Origin: Macrothele yani
Lineage: Eukaryota > Arthropoda > Arachnida > Araneae > Macrothelidae
Direction: 5' to 3'
DNA length: 64,000 nt
NCBI GenBank assembly: GCA_039090855.1
Contig: CM077011.1
Span: forward strand, 41,249,501-41,313,500
The notes under the pieces are model-generated. The model was not told where the DNA came from. It made no database searches and saw nothing but the letters and a program-made list of their open reading frames with translations. The translations under genes and the position numbers were made by a program. Of the stretch, positions 43,725 through 55,039 are shown one piece after another; positions within the stretch are counted from its first letter, which is position 1; every line of letters begins with the position of its first letter.

Positions 43725-44421
43725 TATAATGAATAAAGTTCTCCGCCTGGAGGTGTAGTGCAGGAAAACTTACGTTAAGTCACGTTAGGGTTATTGGAAG
43801 GTTACTTGACGTAGCTAAAGTGTGCCTAATCTTCAAAGTGCTAGAGTTTGTTTAGGTAAGACACGCACGTGCAATAAGTTCATTGAATATGGAACTTCTT
43901 TTTACTCAGCGTTCCTCATTATCTTGAATTTCAGTAATATAACTTCGGTTTTAGTACATTAGTACCTTGAAGGCTCCTTATTAGAGCGGTAAACACAATA
44001 TACCCTGAACTTAACGTAGACACTCAATGAAATAGACTTAACGGCCAGACAGAGGTCTGACAATAAAATGAACAAGAAAACGTACTCACTTTTAACCTTT
44101 TATTGGGGAACTCCTGGTATTACTCAAATACACACTCCAACAAAACACAAGTACTGATATTCCGAACTTTCGTACCATCGTAGATAAATCACATAACAAT
44201 AATAATGGAAGAACCTATCACATATAAAACGAAGCTCCTTGGTATAGTTGAACGCGCCTATATATACTGCATACCACCACGTCATGACTTACACTCGTTG
44301 CCACATATAATTCAGCGGGAGAAATAACATCTCGTTAAGTGAGAAGATAATTTGCATAGGAAAATAAAATAACAAGAGATAGTAAAATCAAAAGGAAACT
44401 GAATCTAGAGTATACGTTACA
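43725..44421 (-). repeat. Gypsy 3' LTR
   Basis: 697 bp. Minus strand begins TGTAACGTATACTC and ends ATTCATTATA. It is about 22 bp longer than the other LTR because of an AAAT-bounded stretch at 44363-44385. Confidence 0.9.
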
Positions 44422-44439
44422 TCATCTCCCCTTATTTTT
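44422..44439 (-). promoter_or_regulatory. Gypsy polypurine tract
   Basis: AAAAATAAGGGGAGATGA directly precedes the 3' LTR. It primes plus-strand synthesis in this class of element. Confidence 0.8.
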
Positions 44440-45000
44440 ATTTTTTTTTTTTTTTTGAAAAACCTATCAAATTTTGAGTGTAGTCTTACATCTCGCTGAC
44501 TGACGTTTATCGTCCTACTTTTTTTGTGGCAGCAGTATTTACAACTTCAAGCTTGGTATAACAAATTCAGTAAACCTGTGTCCGCAGCTATTGTCGTCTG
44601 TGAAGCAGGAAACACTTTTTATACGTGTACAGAACAAACCTGCATCGGCATACCTTATTTTTATTCTGCCCTGCAGGAATCACTTTTTTGATTTCATTTT
44701 ACTTCCTCATATTTTCAACTCTATATATATTTATCGTAGATTACAAACCAACTGTATCAGCAGCGAAGATTGCTTGTAGCTGCTTAACAGTAACAATTTT
44801 CACTATTTTACTCCTAACACACATAAATATAAAAAAAATTGGATTAGTAGACAGACATAGAATATATATATATATAAAAACTACATATATACACAAAAAG
44901 AATGCGTAGGCCCACACGAAAAAAACAAAATTCTGTCACGCCAACTGGTCGTGCAGGAAAAACAACATAATGAGAAAATAACCTGTCCACGAGAACTTGC

Positions 45001-46092
45001 TTATCTCGAGGACGCATAAAAAACCCTAGTACGATATCTTTTTCCAGGCCTAATCGGACTGGTAAATTCTGGTGGCGTCGATCTTTTCTGCGACTTGAAT
45101 GGATCTGGAACATCTGTAGTCTGTCGGTCAAGAAATCCGTGCGTCTGAACGGTCAGGAACGGCTGACGTCTGTCGGTCAGGAACGGCTGAAGTCTGTCGG
45201 TTAGGAATTCCCTGCGTCTGACAGGAACGGTCAGGAACGGCTGAAGTCTGTCGGTCAGATATTCCCTGCGTCTGACAGGAACGGTCAGGAACGGCTGAAG
45301 TCTGTCGGTCAGGAACGGCTGGAGTCTGTCGGTCAGGAACGGCTGAAGTCTGTCGGTCAGGAACGGCTGACGTCTGTCGGTCAGGAACGGCTGAAGTCTG
45401 TCGGTCAGGAATTCCCTGCGTCTGACAGGAACGGGCTCCCCAGGCTTTCGATATGTTGTCCCTTTGTGCTGGGGCCCGTGTTGTCCTTCCAGCATTCTTT
45501 TGAAGGGACGTGGCTCCGGCCACATTGCTTGTTTTCTCTTTCTACCTTTTGGCATGACAATAGAAGCAGGCATCTGCCCTGTTTGCCCTGAGCGTAAGTT
45601 CTAGGGGCGAAACCCGGGCGGATGCAAGGATCTCTGCCTTCGTCGCTGTTGCGGCGAAGCAGATTGGGGAGACAAGTTGCGTTTTCGACCAGCTTTTGGT
45701 GGTGCTGGACGGTTTGTAATATGTGTCTGACGTTTAGGAATCGTCAAACTATTGTCTATATCTGATAAATCAGAAATATGTGATGACTCTGAGTCGCTGC
45801 TGTAAGTTAGTGGTCGTGCAGGGCGATGTTTATTTCTGCCTATTGGAATACTCTCTGACGAGGTATTCAAGGAAGTAGGAGCTTGTGTTGGTGCAGAGTT
45901 ATTAGGGAATGGTGCAGCAATAGTCTCGGCAATGGTTGGAGGGAAGGGAATGATACTAGAATTTGAAGAACTTGATTCGAGCCTTCGTCTTATGGTAGAA
46001 TCTGGTTGCGTTTTTGGAAGCCAGTCTTGTGGAGGGGAGGGTGAAGAAAAAGTCACTGGAGATTCTTCAAAAAGGTGTGTCGGTTCGTCCAA
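45001..46092 (-). pseudogene. Gypsy ORF3, unknown, with octapeptide repeats
   Basis: A single frame of 364 codons with one stop (TAG, 45601-45603). The first 160 residues are Pro, Ser and Thr rich with basic ends (PPKAGRKRNLS, QQRRRQRSLH). After the stop comes RKRKQAMWPEPRPF and then a run of 8-residue repeats, LTDRLQPF, made by a 24-bp unit. No signal peptide, membrane segment or envelope motif is seen, so it is not env-like. It could be a pol tail or a nucleic-acid-binding accessory protein. It lies in a different frame from integrase. Confidence 0.55.
45150..45440 (-). repeat. 24-bp repeat array in ORF3
   Basis: About nine units of GGAACGGCTGAAGTCTGTCG plus GTCA, with interspersed longer units that add AATTCCCTGCGTCTGACAGG. 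The unit is a multiple of 3, so the protein repeat stays in frame through most of the array. Confidence 0.85.
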
Positions 46093-46169
46093 AATTTCTG
46101 GAGGTTGATCGTGTGATATAGACTCTTGAGTCTTTGGAACAGAAGGTTGAGTAGGGTTGATTATAAAAT

Positions 46170-49100
46170 CTATATTCGTTCATGATACTTGCGACACTGA
46201 GCAACGTGTACGTATTGAAATTGATTGTCAGGTTTTTCAAGGATAATGTTATTTTCATACACATTTGCCACCCGATATGGACCTTCGTAGCTGGGTGCAA
46301 ATTTCTTTACTAAAATATGAGAAACAGAAGACTGGAAGTGTGTCTCCACGAGAGTTAGATCTCCAACGACAAGATCTGGTTCCCTACGCCTAGTATTATA
46401 GTATCTTGCTTGAGCCGCTTGTGCTCCTATCATTGCAACACGAGCTTTCTCTGCCATGATTCGTACTGATTGCGGAATTGGTCGCTGGTTTAGTTCGTCG
46501 ATAATCCCCGTTAAATTTTCAAAAGGGGTCTTAATTTTTCGACCCAAAAAAGGTTCTGCGGGAGTAAACTTAGTAGATTCGTGAACAGACGAGCGGAGGG
46601 CGAACGAAAAAAGCTCAAGATGTTCGTCTCACCGCTCGTTATGATCCATGACAAATGTAGCGATCATTTTAACCAGCGTGCGGTTTACTCGTTCCGCGGG
46701 ATTACTCTGGGGATGATATGGGGAAATCAATTTATGCTTTATGTGTAGTCTCGCACACATTCTTTCAAAAATGTCAGAAATAAATTGGGGACCATTATCC
46801 GAAACTACTTAATTAGGTGCACCATATTTAGAGAATACTTCATTACTTAATACATTACAAATAACTTCCGCCTTAGCGGCTTTAATGGGAAAGACCTCGA
46901 CCCATTTAGAGAAATTATCGGTTAATACTAAAACGTAACGAGCTTTGTTTTTAACAGATAAAGGATAAGGTCCCAATAAATCTGTTGAAATAATGTCAAA
47001 AACATGAGAACTTGAACTAGATTTCAAGTGACCGGCCGGTCTTACATTACGGTAATTATAAATCTGACACAAGTGACATGATTGAACGTATGCGAGCACA
47101 CTTTGGTACATGCCAGGCCAATAGGCAACATCCCGCAATTTACAACGGGTCTTGCGAATACCTAAATGGCCTGCAATAGGTTTGTCATGAAATTCGTTTA
47201 AAAGGGCCATTCTAAGGGTTCGCGGAATACATAGGGCGAAACTCTGCCCTAGTAGTCCTAGATTTCGTATAGTAAAGAAGACCCTCTATGACTTCAAAAT
47301 GCTGTGACCTCCCAGCCAGAGAAGGGTCACTTTGTTGTGGTGAACCCGCAAGCAAAAAATTATAGATTTCCCCAAAATCTGGATCATTTACTAATTCTGC
47401 CATTATCTGCTCTCTGGATGTTATATCAGCTATTAAAAGTAAAGGCTGACATCCAGAAGTAGTTTCTGTGGGAACCCCACTAATCGGGACGCGAGACAAG
47501 GCATCCGGTAATTGATTCTTATGACCTGGCTGGTACGAAATTTTGATATTGCTCTCTTGTAACTTAAGAGCCCACTTCATAAGTCTTTGAGAGAGGTGCT
47601 TAGCAGAATTCAAATACTGAAGGGCAGAATGATCCTTAATTATATTAACTGTCAATTCGTTGAGATAACATTGAAATTTTAGAAAAGCATACATTACAGC
47701 AAGACATTCGCGTTCCGTAGCTGAATAATTGCGTTCAGCTTTAGCTAAAGTACGGGATGCAAAAGCTATTGGATGCCCAGCTTGTGACAAAACGCAACCA
47801 AGACCAACTCCGGATGCGTCAGTGTAAATATCAAATTCCTTAGTATGATCTGGGAAAGCTAATACAGGAGGCTGAATCAACGCAGATTTTAGTGCTTCAA
47901 ACGCTGCGTTAGCCTCAGGTGTCCAAACACACTTCTTGTATTTACGTTTCAAAGCATACAATGGCTCACAGATGTAGCATAAGCGGGGACGAACTGCTGA
48001 TACCATCCGGTCATTCCCAGAAAGCGTGATAGTTCTTTGGCTGTTTTGGCCGTGGAAAGTCAACTATAGGCCTGATTTTTTCATCATCCGTAAATAAGCC
48101 GTGGGGAGTGATTTTCAACCCCAGATACACAATCTCGTCCCTCGCTATCTGGCATTTACTAGGTTTTAACGTCAAGCCAGCATTGTATATGAGTTGGAAC
48201 ACCTGTTTGAGCAGAGAAAGGTGCTCGTCAAAAGTCTCGGATGTAATAATAATGTCATCTAAATATACATGCACATGGGGACCTAGAACAGGTCTGAGAA
48301 CCGTATCCATAAGCTTTTGGAAAGTAGCAGGTGCAGAGGCTAGTCCAAAGGGCATACGCAGGTATTCATAAGCCCCAAAAGGAGTCACAAAGCCTGTTTT
48401 ATCTACGGAGTCTGGATGTACCGCAACCTGCCAATATCCACTCGCCAAATCCAAGGTTGACATCGATTTAGTTGACGATAGGTCATCCAAAATATGCGAC
48501 ATGACAGGTAGTGGATAATTTATCGCTTTTCGTGACTTGGTTTAACTTGCGGAAATCTGTCACGAAATGAAATTCGTTGGGTTGTTTCTTTGGAAGAAGA
48601 AAAGCAGGTGCGGCCCAGGCGCTTGTTGATTCCCTTATTATGCCCTGTTTAATCATCTCTGAAATTTGACGTTGCATTTCATGTTTTTTATGGGGAGCAC
48701 AAGGGTAAGGTTTCGTCGCTATCGGTTTCGAACCATCAGTGTCAATGACGTGATAAACCACCTGTGTGAAACCAGGTTGGTCGGAAAATAAACCAGGTCT
48801 TTCATGCAAAAGTAGAGAAAGCTGATTTCGTTGCCTCTCATTCAGTTGGTTACTCAGTAACAAACTCGTTATGTCTATAGGATCTGTAGGAATCACTTCG
48901 ACAGGTTCCGGAAAGGAAATAACATGTTGTACGAAATTCAGGGTAACGTGAAAAGTATTGATAAAATCCATGCCCATTAGACATTTAACAGGTAGGTCGT
49001 CTATGAGCAGGAAAGAATGCGTAAAACGAGCCTTTCCCAGCCCTAGAGATAATGTGACAGTTCCTGTGATAGTGAATATTTCGTTATTTGCACCTCGCAA

Positions 49101-49316
49101 ATACTGCGTCGCAGGCTGGACGTGTATTGCAGGAAAACTTTCAGTGCAAAACTTCGTATTTAGGGCTGATATTTCAGAACCAGTGTCGAACTTTGTCTCG
49201 ACAATAATATCTTCAATTGTCAATAACACATCAGGCAACTGAGGAATTTGGACAGTCAATAATACTATTTTAGGGTCAGAATTCTTGGTATCAGGAAGCA
49301 GTGCCGACTCCTTGGT
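46170..49316 (-). pseudogene. Gypsy pol: protease, reverse transcriptase, RNase H, integrase
   Basis: Protease active site FDTGSE at about 49190-49173 and GMDFI further on. RT begins with GIIRESTSAWAAPAFLLPKK and FRKLN; frameshift near 48510; catalytic YLDD at about 48265-48254. A short displaced stretch at 48060-47940 reflects two frame changes. RNase H YTDAS at about 47825-47811, with IIKDHSAL where TDHSAL is usual. A frame change near 47250 precedes integrase: H8/H15 and C45/C48 zinc site, first Asp in STDLLGP (about 46982), LTDNFSKW, a TAA at 46809-46811, then SDNGPQF, a TGA at 46629-46631 where Trp is expected, and the C-terminal domain to 46170. Not functional as is. Confidence 0.9.
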
Positions 49317-50429
49317 CTACTTCCTTTGGAAGTTTAAAGGATTCCTGGTTGTATTTTCATGCACTCTGAAACCTCGGCCCTGCCTGGTATCTGAAAAGTT
49401 TTCACGCTTAGAAAAACTTCGTGAAAACTGCTGCGGGAACTCCGCATTTCTGTTGAAATTTCCATTTCTATTATTTCTTCCCTCAGCACGGGCAGAAAAA
49501 TCATTATTGCCCTTAGCATAAAAATGTTCTGAATTCTGCGGATTGGAACGGGGTCGAGCATACTGTGCATTTGTACTGTACCCAGAAAATAGTTTAGAAA
49601 CTAGCGGTTGGTGCACCACTCTTCTATGCGGTGGTACGTATGATGCTTGGACTTGCACCTGTGTACGCTCGTGTTGAAAGTCATGAGGCCTATTATGCTG
49701 CTGAGGATTTTCGTGATAAGCCTCCCGGGGTTCTTGAGCATGTTTAGTTGGTCCATGTTTGCCGTGTCGCTCCTCATACGTTCGTATGAGGCGAAGGCAT
49801 TCATGTATTTTAGCAGGGTGTCGGACCTCAATAAAATCCTGTAGAAATGGATCAAGCTGTTGCAATAGAGTGTCCAACATGTCGACGTGACTGGCATGTG
49901 GATCCCATAATTTATACAAGCGTGTTGTTTCTAAAGCAAACGCAACAGGGTTATCGTTAGGTCCTTGCTTACGCGAAAAACGTTGTTGTGCAAGGCCAGC
50001 TCAACTGAGGCCGAAAGGAAAGATTTCTAAAAATTCCGCTTGGAAATTCTCATAACGAGAATCCGGGTTCGATACTCTCCACTGCCGATACCAGGTCTTA
50101 GCGGCATCTTTCAAGCAAGTGCCTGCTATTTGCACTTTGCAATCTTGAGGAATATTGTATAAGTCGAAATGATCCTCCAAATCCTCGAGAAACTTCAAGA
50201 ACCCCTCCAAACCATTGAAAGTAATTGCTCCCTCATGCTGCACGAAATGTGCAAGCATTTTGCTTCTGTGAGAGGATTGAAATACCACAGGTACGACCCG
50301 CGACTCAGAGTGATATGAAGCTGGTGAATGACGAAATTGTGAGAAATTGCCTGGGTACTTGCAAATCATTGACATCAAAGTTAGACCCACAGGCTTCCTG
50401 CAGATTGTCGAAAATAACCCCACCTCCAC
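49317..50429 (-). pseudogene. Gypsy gag
   Basis: About 370 codons in one frame from ATG 50429 with one internal TGA (50001-50003). Capsid-type region: FNGLEGFLKFLEDLEDHFDL, then CLKDAAKTWYRQW, as in retrotransposon gag domains. The C-terminal 120 residues are Arg, Asn and Gln rich without a CCHC knuckle, so RNA binding may rely on the basic tail. Gag ends in TAG at 49317-49319, and pol follows in the same frame, which fits either stop readthrough or a mutated Gag-Pol fusion. A rival N-terminal frame from 50487 suggests a frameshift near the start. Confidence 0.8.
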
Positions 50430-50514
50430 CGAAACTTGATTCAGGTGGAAATAGGGAAGTTTTCTCAGGTAATGAAGACATAGTCAATAGGTGTTAATAC
50501 CTCGTGTTCAAAAA

Positions 50515-50528
50515 ATGTTCGGGCGCCA
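50515..50528 (-). promoter_or_regulatory. Gypsy primer binding site
   Basis: TGGCGCCCGAACAT, two bases after the 5' LTR end on the minus strand. The first 12 bases equal the well-known Lys-tRNA primer site of lentiviruses; a Lys tRNA primer is inferred. Confidence 0.8.
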
Positions 50529-50530
50529 AT

Positions 50531-51205
50531 TATAATGAATAAACTTCTCCGCCTGGAGGTGTAGTGCAGGAAAACTTACGTTAAGTCACGTTAGGGTTAT
50601 TGGAAGGTTACTTGACGTAGCTAAAGTGTGCCTAATCTTCAAAGTGCTAGAGTTTGTTTAGGTAAGACACGCACGTGCAATAAGTTCATTGAATATGGAA
50701 CTTCTTTTTACTCAGCGTTCCTCATTATCTTTAATTTCAGTAATATAACTTCGGTTTTAGTACATTAGTACCTTGAAGGCTCCTTATTAGAGCGGTAAAC
50801 ACAATATACCCTGAACTTAACGTAGACACTCAATGAAATAAACTTAACGGCCAGACGGAGGTCTGACAATAAAATGAACTAAGAAAACGTACTCACTTTT
50901 AACCTTTTATTGGAGAACTCCTGGTATTACTCAAATACACACTCCAACAAAACACAAGTACTGATATTCCGAACTTTCGTACCATCGTAGATAAATCACA
51001 TAACAATAATAATGGAAGAACCTATCACATATAAAACGAAGCTCCTTGGTATAGTTGAACGCGCCTATATATACTGCATACCACCACGTCATGACTTGCA
51101 CTCGTTGCCACATATAATTCAGCGGGAGAAATAACATCTCGTTAAGTGAGAAGATAATTTGCATAGGAAAATCAAAAGGAAACTGAATCTAGAGTATACG
51201 TTACA
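50531..51205 (-). repeat. Gypsy 5' LTR
   Basis: 675 bp, same termini as the 3' LTR. Transcription of the element would start here; no specific promoter box was singled out. Confidence 0.9.
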
Positions 51206-51998
51206 ACGTGAGAAACAAATTTGTTCAAAAGAAAATGGAACTCCACACGGTGAGATGAACGTCATAGTAGTGCCATTGAAGCATTGTCTCAATGTAACTA
51301 AATTCCTTTTCCGAATGTTAATATCCTGTTAACGGTGCTCAATACCCTTCCTCTTTCAACCAGGGATGGAAACGGGTCAACAATTTCTAGCGGGTCAAAC
51401 GAGAATTAGGTCAAGGTGTTCCTGACCCGATTTCGACCCGGTTTTATTTCCGTTTTATTTTTTAAAAGCAGAAAAAAAAATGTTTTAAGAGAAATGTGCA
51501 CCGTGGAATTATTTGCTCGAATACTGGTGCTCACAGACTGAAAAATGATTTTTCATGCAATAAGAAGGAGTAGTGTGTCCTAGAAGAAAAAGTGTCCCTT
51601 CCTTCTGAGGAGCAATGATGAAAATAACATCCACATTTTGGAAACCTTCAACTCATCATAAACTTGTGAAAACTGGTGTTGCTGTGAAACATATTCTGAA
51701 GTTTGATATGTTATCAAAAACAAGCGAAAACTGAAATTAAACATACAAGAACTTGCTCAACTCAAAACTTTTTACTGTAGCGCCATCAAAATTAGGTGTA
51801 ACAGCCTCACACATGTGCTTAAAAACATGTGTAAAACAGGAAGGTTATGTCTTGCAAATGAAGGACGACAGTTTCAATACTTCCTGTAAGTAAGTGAGAA
51901 ACTTACACGTTGCTACAATACATTTTTTAGATTTCCTTATATCCTAAGGTGTCCCCTGCGGATAGACTTTTCGAACGCCCTGCATATACATGGTCCTA

Positions 51999-53198
51999 TC
52001 AGAATAATATGACCACCCCCGGAATCACAGTGTACTCGCCCAGGCGCGTCACAGAGTGCACGTGACTAGGTCGACCACACGAAGATATAAGCGGCTGGCC
52101 AGGACAGATGAGTCATAGTGCGTTACGTGAGCACAATGGGCAGAGTTAGTGATTTGACGAACGTTCAAAAAGGAATGATCATCGGGTAACAGGCCAAGGG
52201 TGGAAGCATCTCAGAAACAGTAGTCTTCGTGGGCTGTTCGCGAGGTGCTGCAGTAAGGGTGTACCAAGAATGGACCACTAGACCACCGAGTACCTCGTGA
52301 CGTCATGACTGTGGAGTCCCAAAGGCCATCGATCCCGGAGGAGAACGCCTACTCTGTCGACTGGTAAAGGGCAATCGACGCGCAACAATTCACCATGCAA
52401 ATGAACGCTGGGGCACCCAGGTACGTGTCCTTGATAAGAGTAGAGCGAACCCTATTACGCATGGGTCTCCGGAGTCGACGCTGCGTCAAGGCGCCCATGT
52501 TAACCCATGTCCATCGGCAACGACGCTAGCAGTTCACATGGGACTACCGTTATTGGACAGAGGAAGAGTAGGAAAAAGTTGCCTTCTCCGACGAATCGAG
52601 GTTTCCACTTCGCAGAAGTGAAGGGCCGTGGCGGATATGACGTCAGACACACCAGAATCAACACCCGAACACGCTTTTCGGTCAAGTACAGACAGGCGGT
52701 GGCAGTGCGCATGTCTGGGGGACGTTTTCCTGGTATGACCTGGGACCGCTGGTACCACTAGATGGGTTCCTAAACGTCAATGGCTGCCTATCCATCCTCG
52801 GTGATTACATGCATCCCTTCATGTTGGACGTTCACCCTGCTGGTGGTGGTGGACAATGCGAATTGGCAGAACAATGCGTCGTGCTACGTCGCTAAGGGGA
52901 TGCGTGACTGGTTCCAAGAACACGAAAGACATGTCTCCGTTCTCCCTTGCCCGGCGAAATCGCACGACCTCAATCCCATAGAGCACTTGTGTGACTATTT
53001 GGATCGACAGGTTCGACGTGCCGACGTACAACCACGTCATCTGCGAGACCTCCGTGCTCTTCTGCAATCCGAGTGGGCACGTAGGCCTCGGACAACCTTC
53101 TAGGTCCTCATTACGTCCATGCCACGACGTCTCGATCGATATCATCCTGGCTAAGGGTAAATATCCTCATTATTAGGTAGCTGGTCATATTATTCTCA
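51999..53198 (+). mobile_element. Tc1-like element, family 3
   Basis: Ends TCAGAATAATATGACCA and the complement of TGAGAATAATATGACCA, with TA at 51997-51998 and 53199-53200. 1200 bp, inserted into the hAT-like element. Confidence 0.85.
52136..53103 (+). pseudogene. Tc1-like transposase, family 3
   Basis: Start ATG 52136 (MGRVSDLTNVQKGMIIG), stop after seventeen codons, then a helix-turn-helix stretch GGSISETVVFVGCSRGAAVR. First catalytic Asp in KVAFSDESRFPL near 52570-52605. After frame changes, the last frame (to 53103) has VDNANWQNNASCYVAKGM with the second Asp and SHDLNPIEHLCDYL with the Glu, at about the DD34E spacing. Several stops and shifts, so inactive. Confidence 0.75.
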
Positions 53199-53336
53199 TA
53201 CGACTGTGTATATTATAGTTCAGAGCAGTTTTGTCCGTGGTAGTCCGGGTCAGTTAGAGATCCGGGTCGAGTCTATTTGTGTGACAACCGGGTCCGGGTC
53301 TAAAATATTTGACCCGTTTCCAACTCTGGTTTCAAC

Positions 53337-53660
53337 TAGAACTCCGGGATGAGCCTTTTCATCCCTCAGGCGTTTGAAAACATACTTTCGAAACTCTACA
53401 GGACAAGAGAAATTAACTGGCTTGGCTCTTATGAGCATCTATTGGAATACATGCATCACTTCCGAAAATCTTGATAGATTTGCTGAAGAATAAAAAAACG
53501 TCTGGCCTTTGTGCTATAGGCAGACAGACATGTGCTACTTTAGAATTCTGTGCTACAGCACATGACAAGCGGCTATATTACGTGTAAGTAAAGAAAACCA
53601 AAATAATTTATTATATAAAATCCTATAATTCTTTACTTTAACACATATCAATTTAATAAA
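53337..53660. other. unassigned spacer
   Basis: No supported feature. A 62-codon minus-strand frame overlaps the hAT-like end and is not credible as a gene. Confidence 0.4.
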
Positions 53661-54410
53661 ACAAGTTAGTAAAATCATGCAATGCATTGATTATGACATG
53701 ATTTCCAACATACCAGAAATCATTACTCAAGTTATGAGCATAATGGCTGTGTAATAAATCTCCCTCCTGTGCCCTGATTTTTGACCCCATTTCGATTATA
53801 TTAAACAGAATTGGTTCAGTATACCTCCGGAACAACATACTAAAGTTTTGTCGCAATAGAAGCATTTTTGGTCAAGTTATGAGGAAATGGATGCGAAATA
53901 AATCTCGCTTCTGTGCTCTGACCTTTGACCCCATTTCTATAATATTCAACAGAGCCGTTTCAGTATACCTCCGGAACAACATGTTAAAGGTTAGTTGCAA
54001 CCGAAGCATTTTTACGTAAGTTATGACGCATAAGGGCAATGTAATGGATTCCACTCCTATGTCCTGACCTTTAACCCCATTTCGATTATATTATATAGAA
54101 TTGGTTCAATGTACTTCCGGAACAACATATTAAAGTTTTGTCCCAATAGAAGCCTTTTTAATCAAGTTATGATAGTAATGGCTGTGGAATAAATATTGCT
54201 CCTGTGGCCTGCCCTTTGGCCCCATTTCGAGGATATTAAACAGAATTGGTTGGGTATACCTCCGGAACAACATACTAAAGTTTTGGTGCAGTAGAAGCAT
54301 TTCTAGTCAAGTTATGATGATAATGGTTGTAGAATAAATATCGCTTTTGTGCCCTGACCTTTGGCCCCATTTCTATGATATTCAACAGAACCGGTTTACT
54401 ATACTGGGGA
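53661..54410 (+). mobile_element. TCE copy 6a, lacking its hairpin end
   Basis: Starts ACAAGTTAGTAAAATCATGC and has about five units of the alpha type (GGTATACCTCCGGAACAACA, TAAAGTTTTGTCGCAATAGA). It stops abruptly at 54410, where a flank shared with copy 7 begins. Confidence 0.75.
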
Positions 54411-54458
54411 GTATTAAATAGAAGAATTTCGTGTCCAAATAACATGTCATAGAATAAC
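54411..54458 (+). repeat. duplicated TCE flank
   Basis: GGGGAGTATTAAATAGAAGA and the following TTTCGTGTCCAAATAACATG recur at 54990-55039, each just before a TCE start. This points to segmental duplication of element plus flank, and not two independent insertions. Confidence 0.75.
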
Positions 54459-54888
54459 AAGTTAGTAAAATCAATGCATTGATTATGATACGCTTTCCAA
54501 CATACCAGAAATTATTACTCAAGTTATGAGGATAATGGCTGTGGAATACATCTCGCTCCTGTGTCCTGACCTTTGACCTCATTTCGATTATATTCAACAT
54601 AACCGGTTCGGTATACCTCCGGAACAACATGATAAAGTTTTGTCACAATCGAAGCATTTTTACGTAAGTTATGACGCATAAGGGCAATGGAATGTATCCC
54701 GCTCTTATGTCGTAACCTTTGACCCCATTTCGTCCATTTTCAATAGGGTTCGTCCCCAGGTGGAGCCTTACCACATACTAAAGTTTCATCGAAATCGAAC
54801 CATTTTTAGTCGAGTTATCGTGCGGACAGACAGACGGACAAAGCTGCAGCATATACGTTTCTTGAACCTACGGTTGGAAAGCGTGAAA
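54459..54888 (+). mobile_element. TCE copy 6b
   Basis: Start sequence, about two units, and the terminal hairpin (GAACCTACGGTTGGAAAGCG). Confidence 0.8.
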
Positions 54889-55039
54889 CAAGGTGTTTGG
54901 AGAATACGCCATACTTAAATAAAGAGAGGGTAGATAGATATACTTATGTAAATAGTATAGCATGTAAGTCAGTACAGTATTTGAAAAATGGGGAGTATTA
55001 AATCGAAGAATTTCGTGTCCAAATAACATGTCATAGAAT

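Larger units (their letters stand above)
43725..51205 (-). mobile_element. Ty3/Gypsy LTR retrotransposon, nearly full length, defective
   Basis: 7.48 kb between ACGT target duplications (43721-43724 and 51206-51209). The order on the minus strand is 5' LTR, primer binding site, gag, protease, reverse transcriptase, RNase H, integrase, ORF3, polypurine tract, 3' LTR; integrase after RNase H defines Gypsy and excludes Copia. LTRs differ at only about seven bases plus a 22-23 bp indel, so insertion was recent, yet the genes hold several stops and frameshifts. No envelope gene was seen. Confidence 0.95.
51361..53328. mobile_element. hAT-like non-autonomous element with nested Tc1
   Basis: Inverted ends CAGGGATGGAAACGGGTCAA and the complement of CAGAGTTGGAAACGGGTCAA. 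Flanking 8-mers CTTTCAAC (51353-51360) and GTTTCAAC (53329-53336) match at seven of eight. Without the Tc1 insertion it is about 0.77 kb and has no transposase frame. Subterminal repeats of CGGGTC or GACCCG occur at both ends, as expected for transposase binding sites. Confidence 0.8.

Noticed and set aside
45001..46092. Envelope gene in Gypsy
   Set aside because: No signal peptide, cleavage site or membrane segment; composition is Pro/Ser-rich and repetitive.
53653..54630. Repeated small proteins with RQNFSMLFRRYTEP
   Set aside because: They are translations of TCE alpha units in one frame; unit length and indels break the frame and there is no start or stop conservation.
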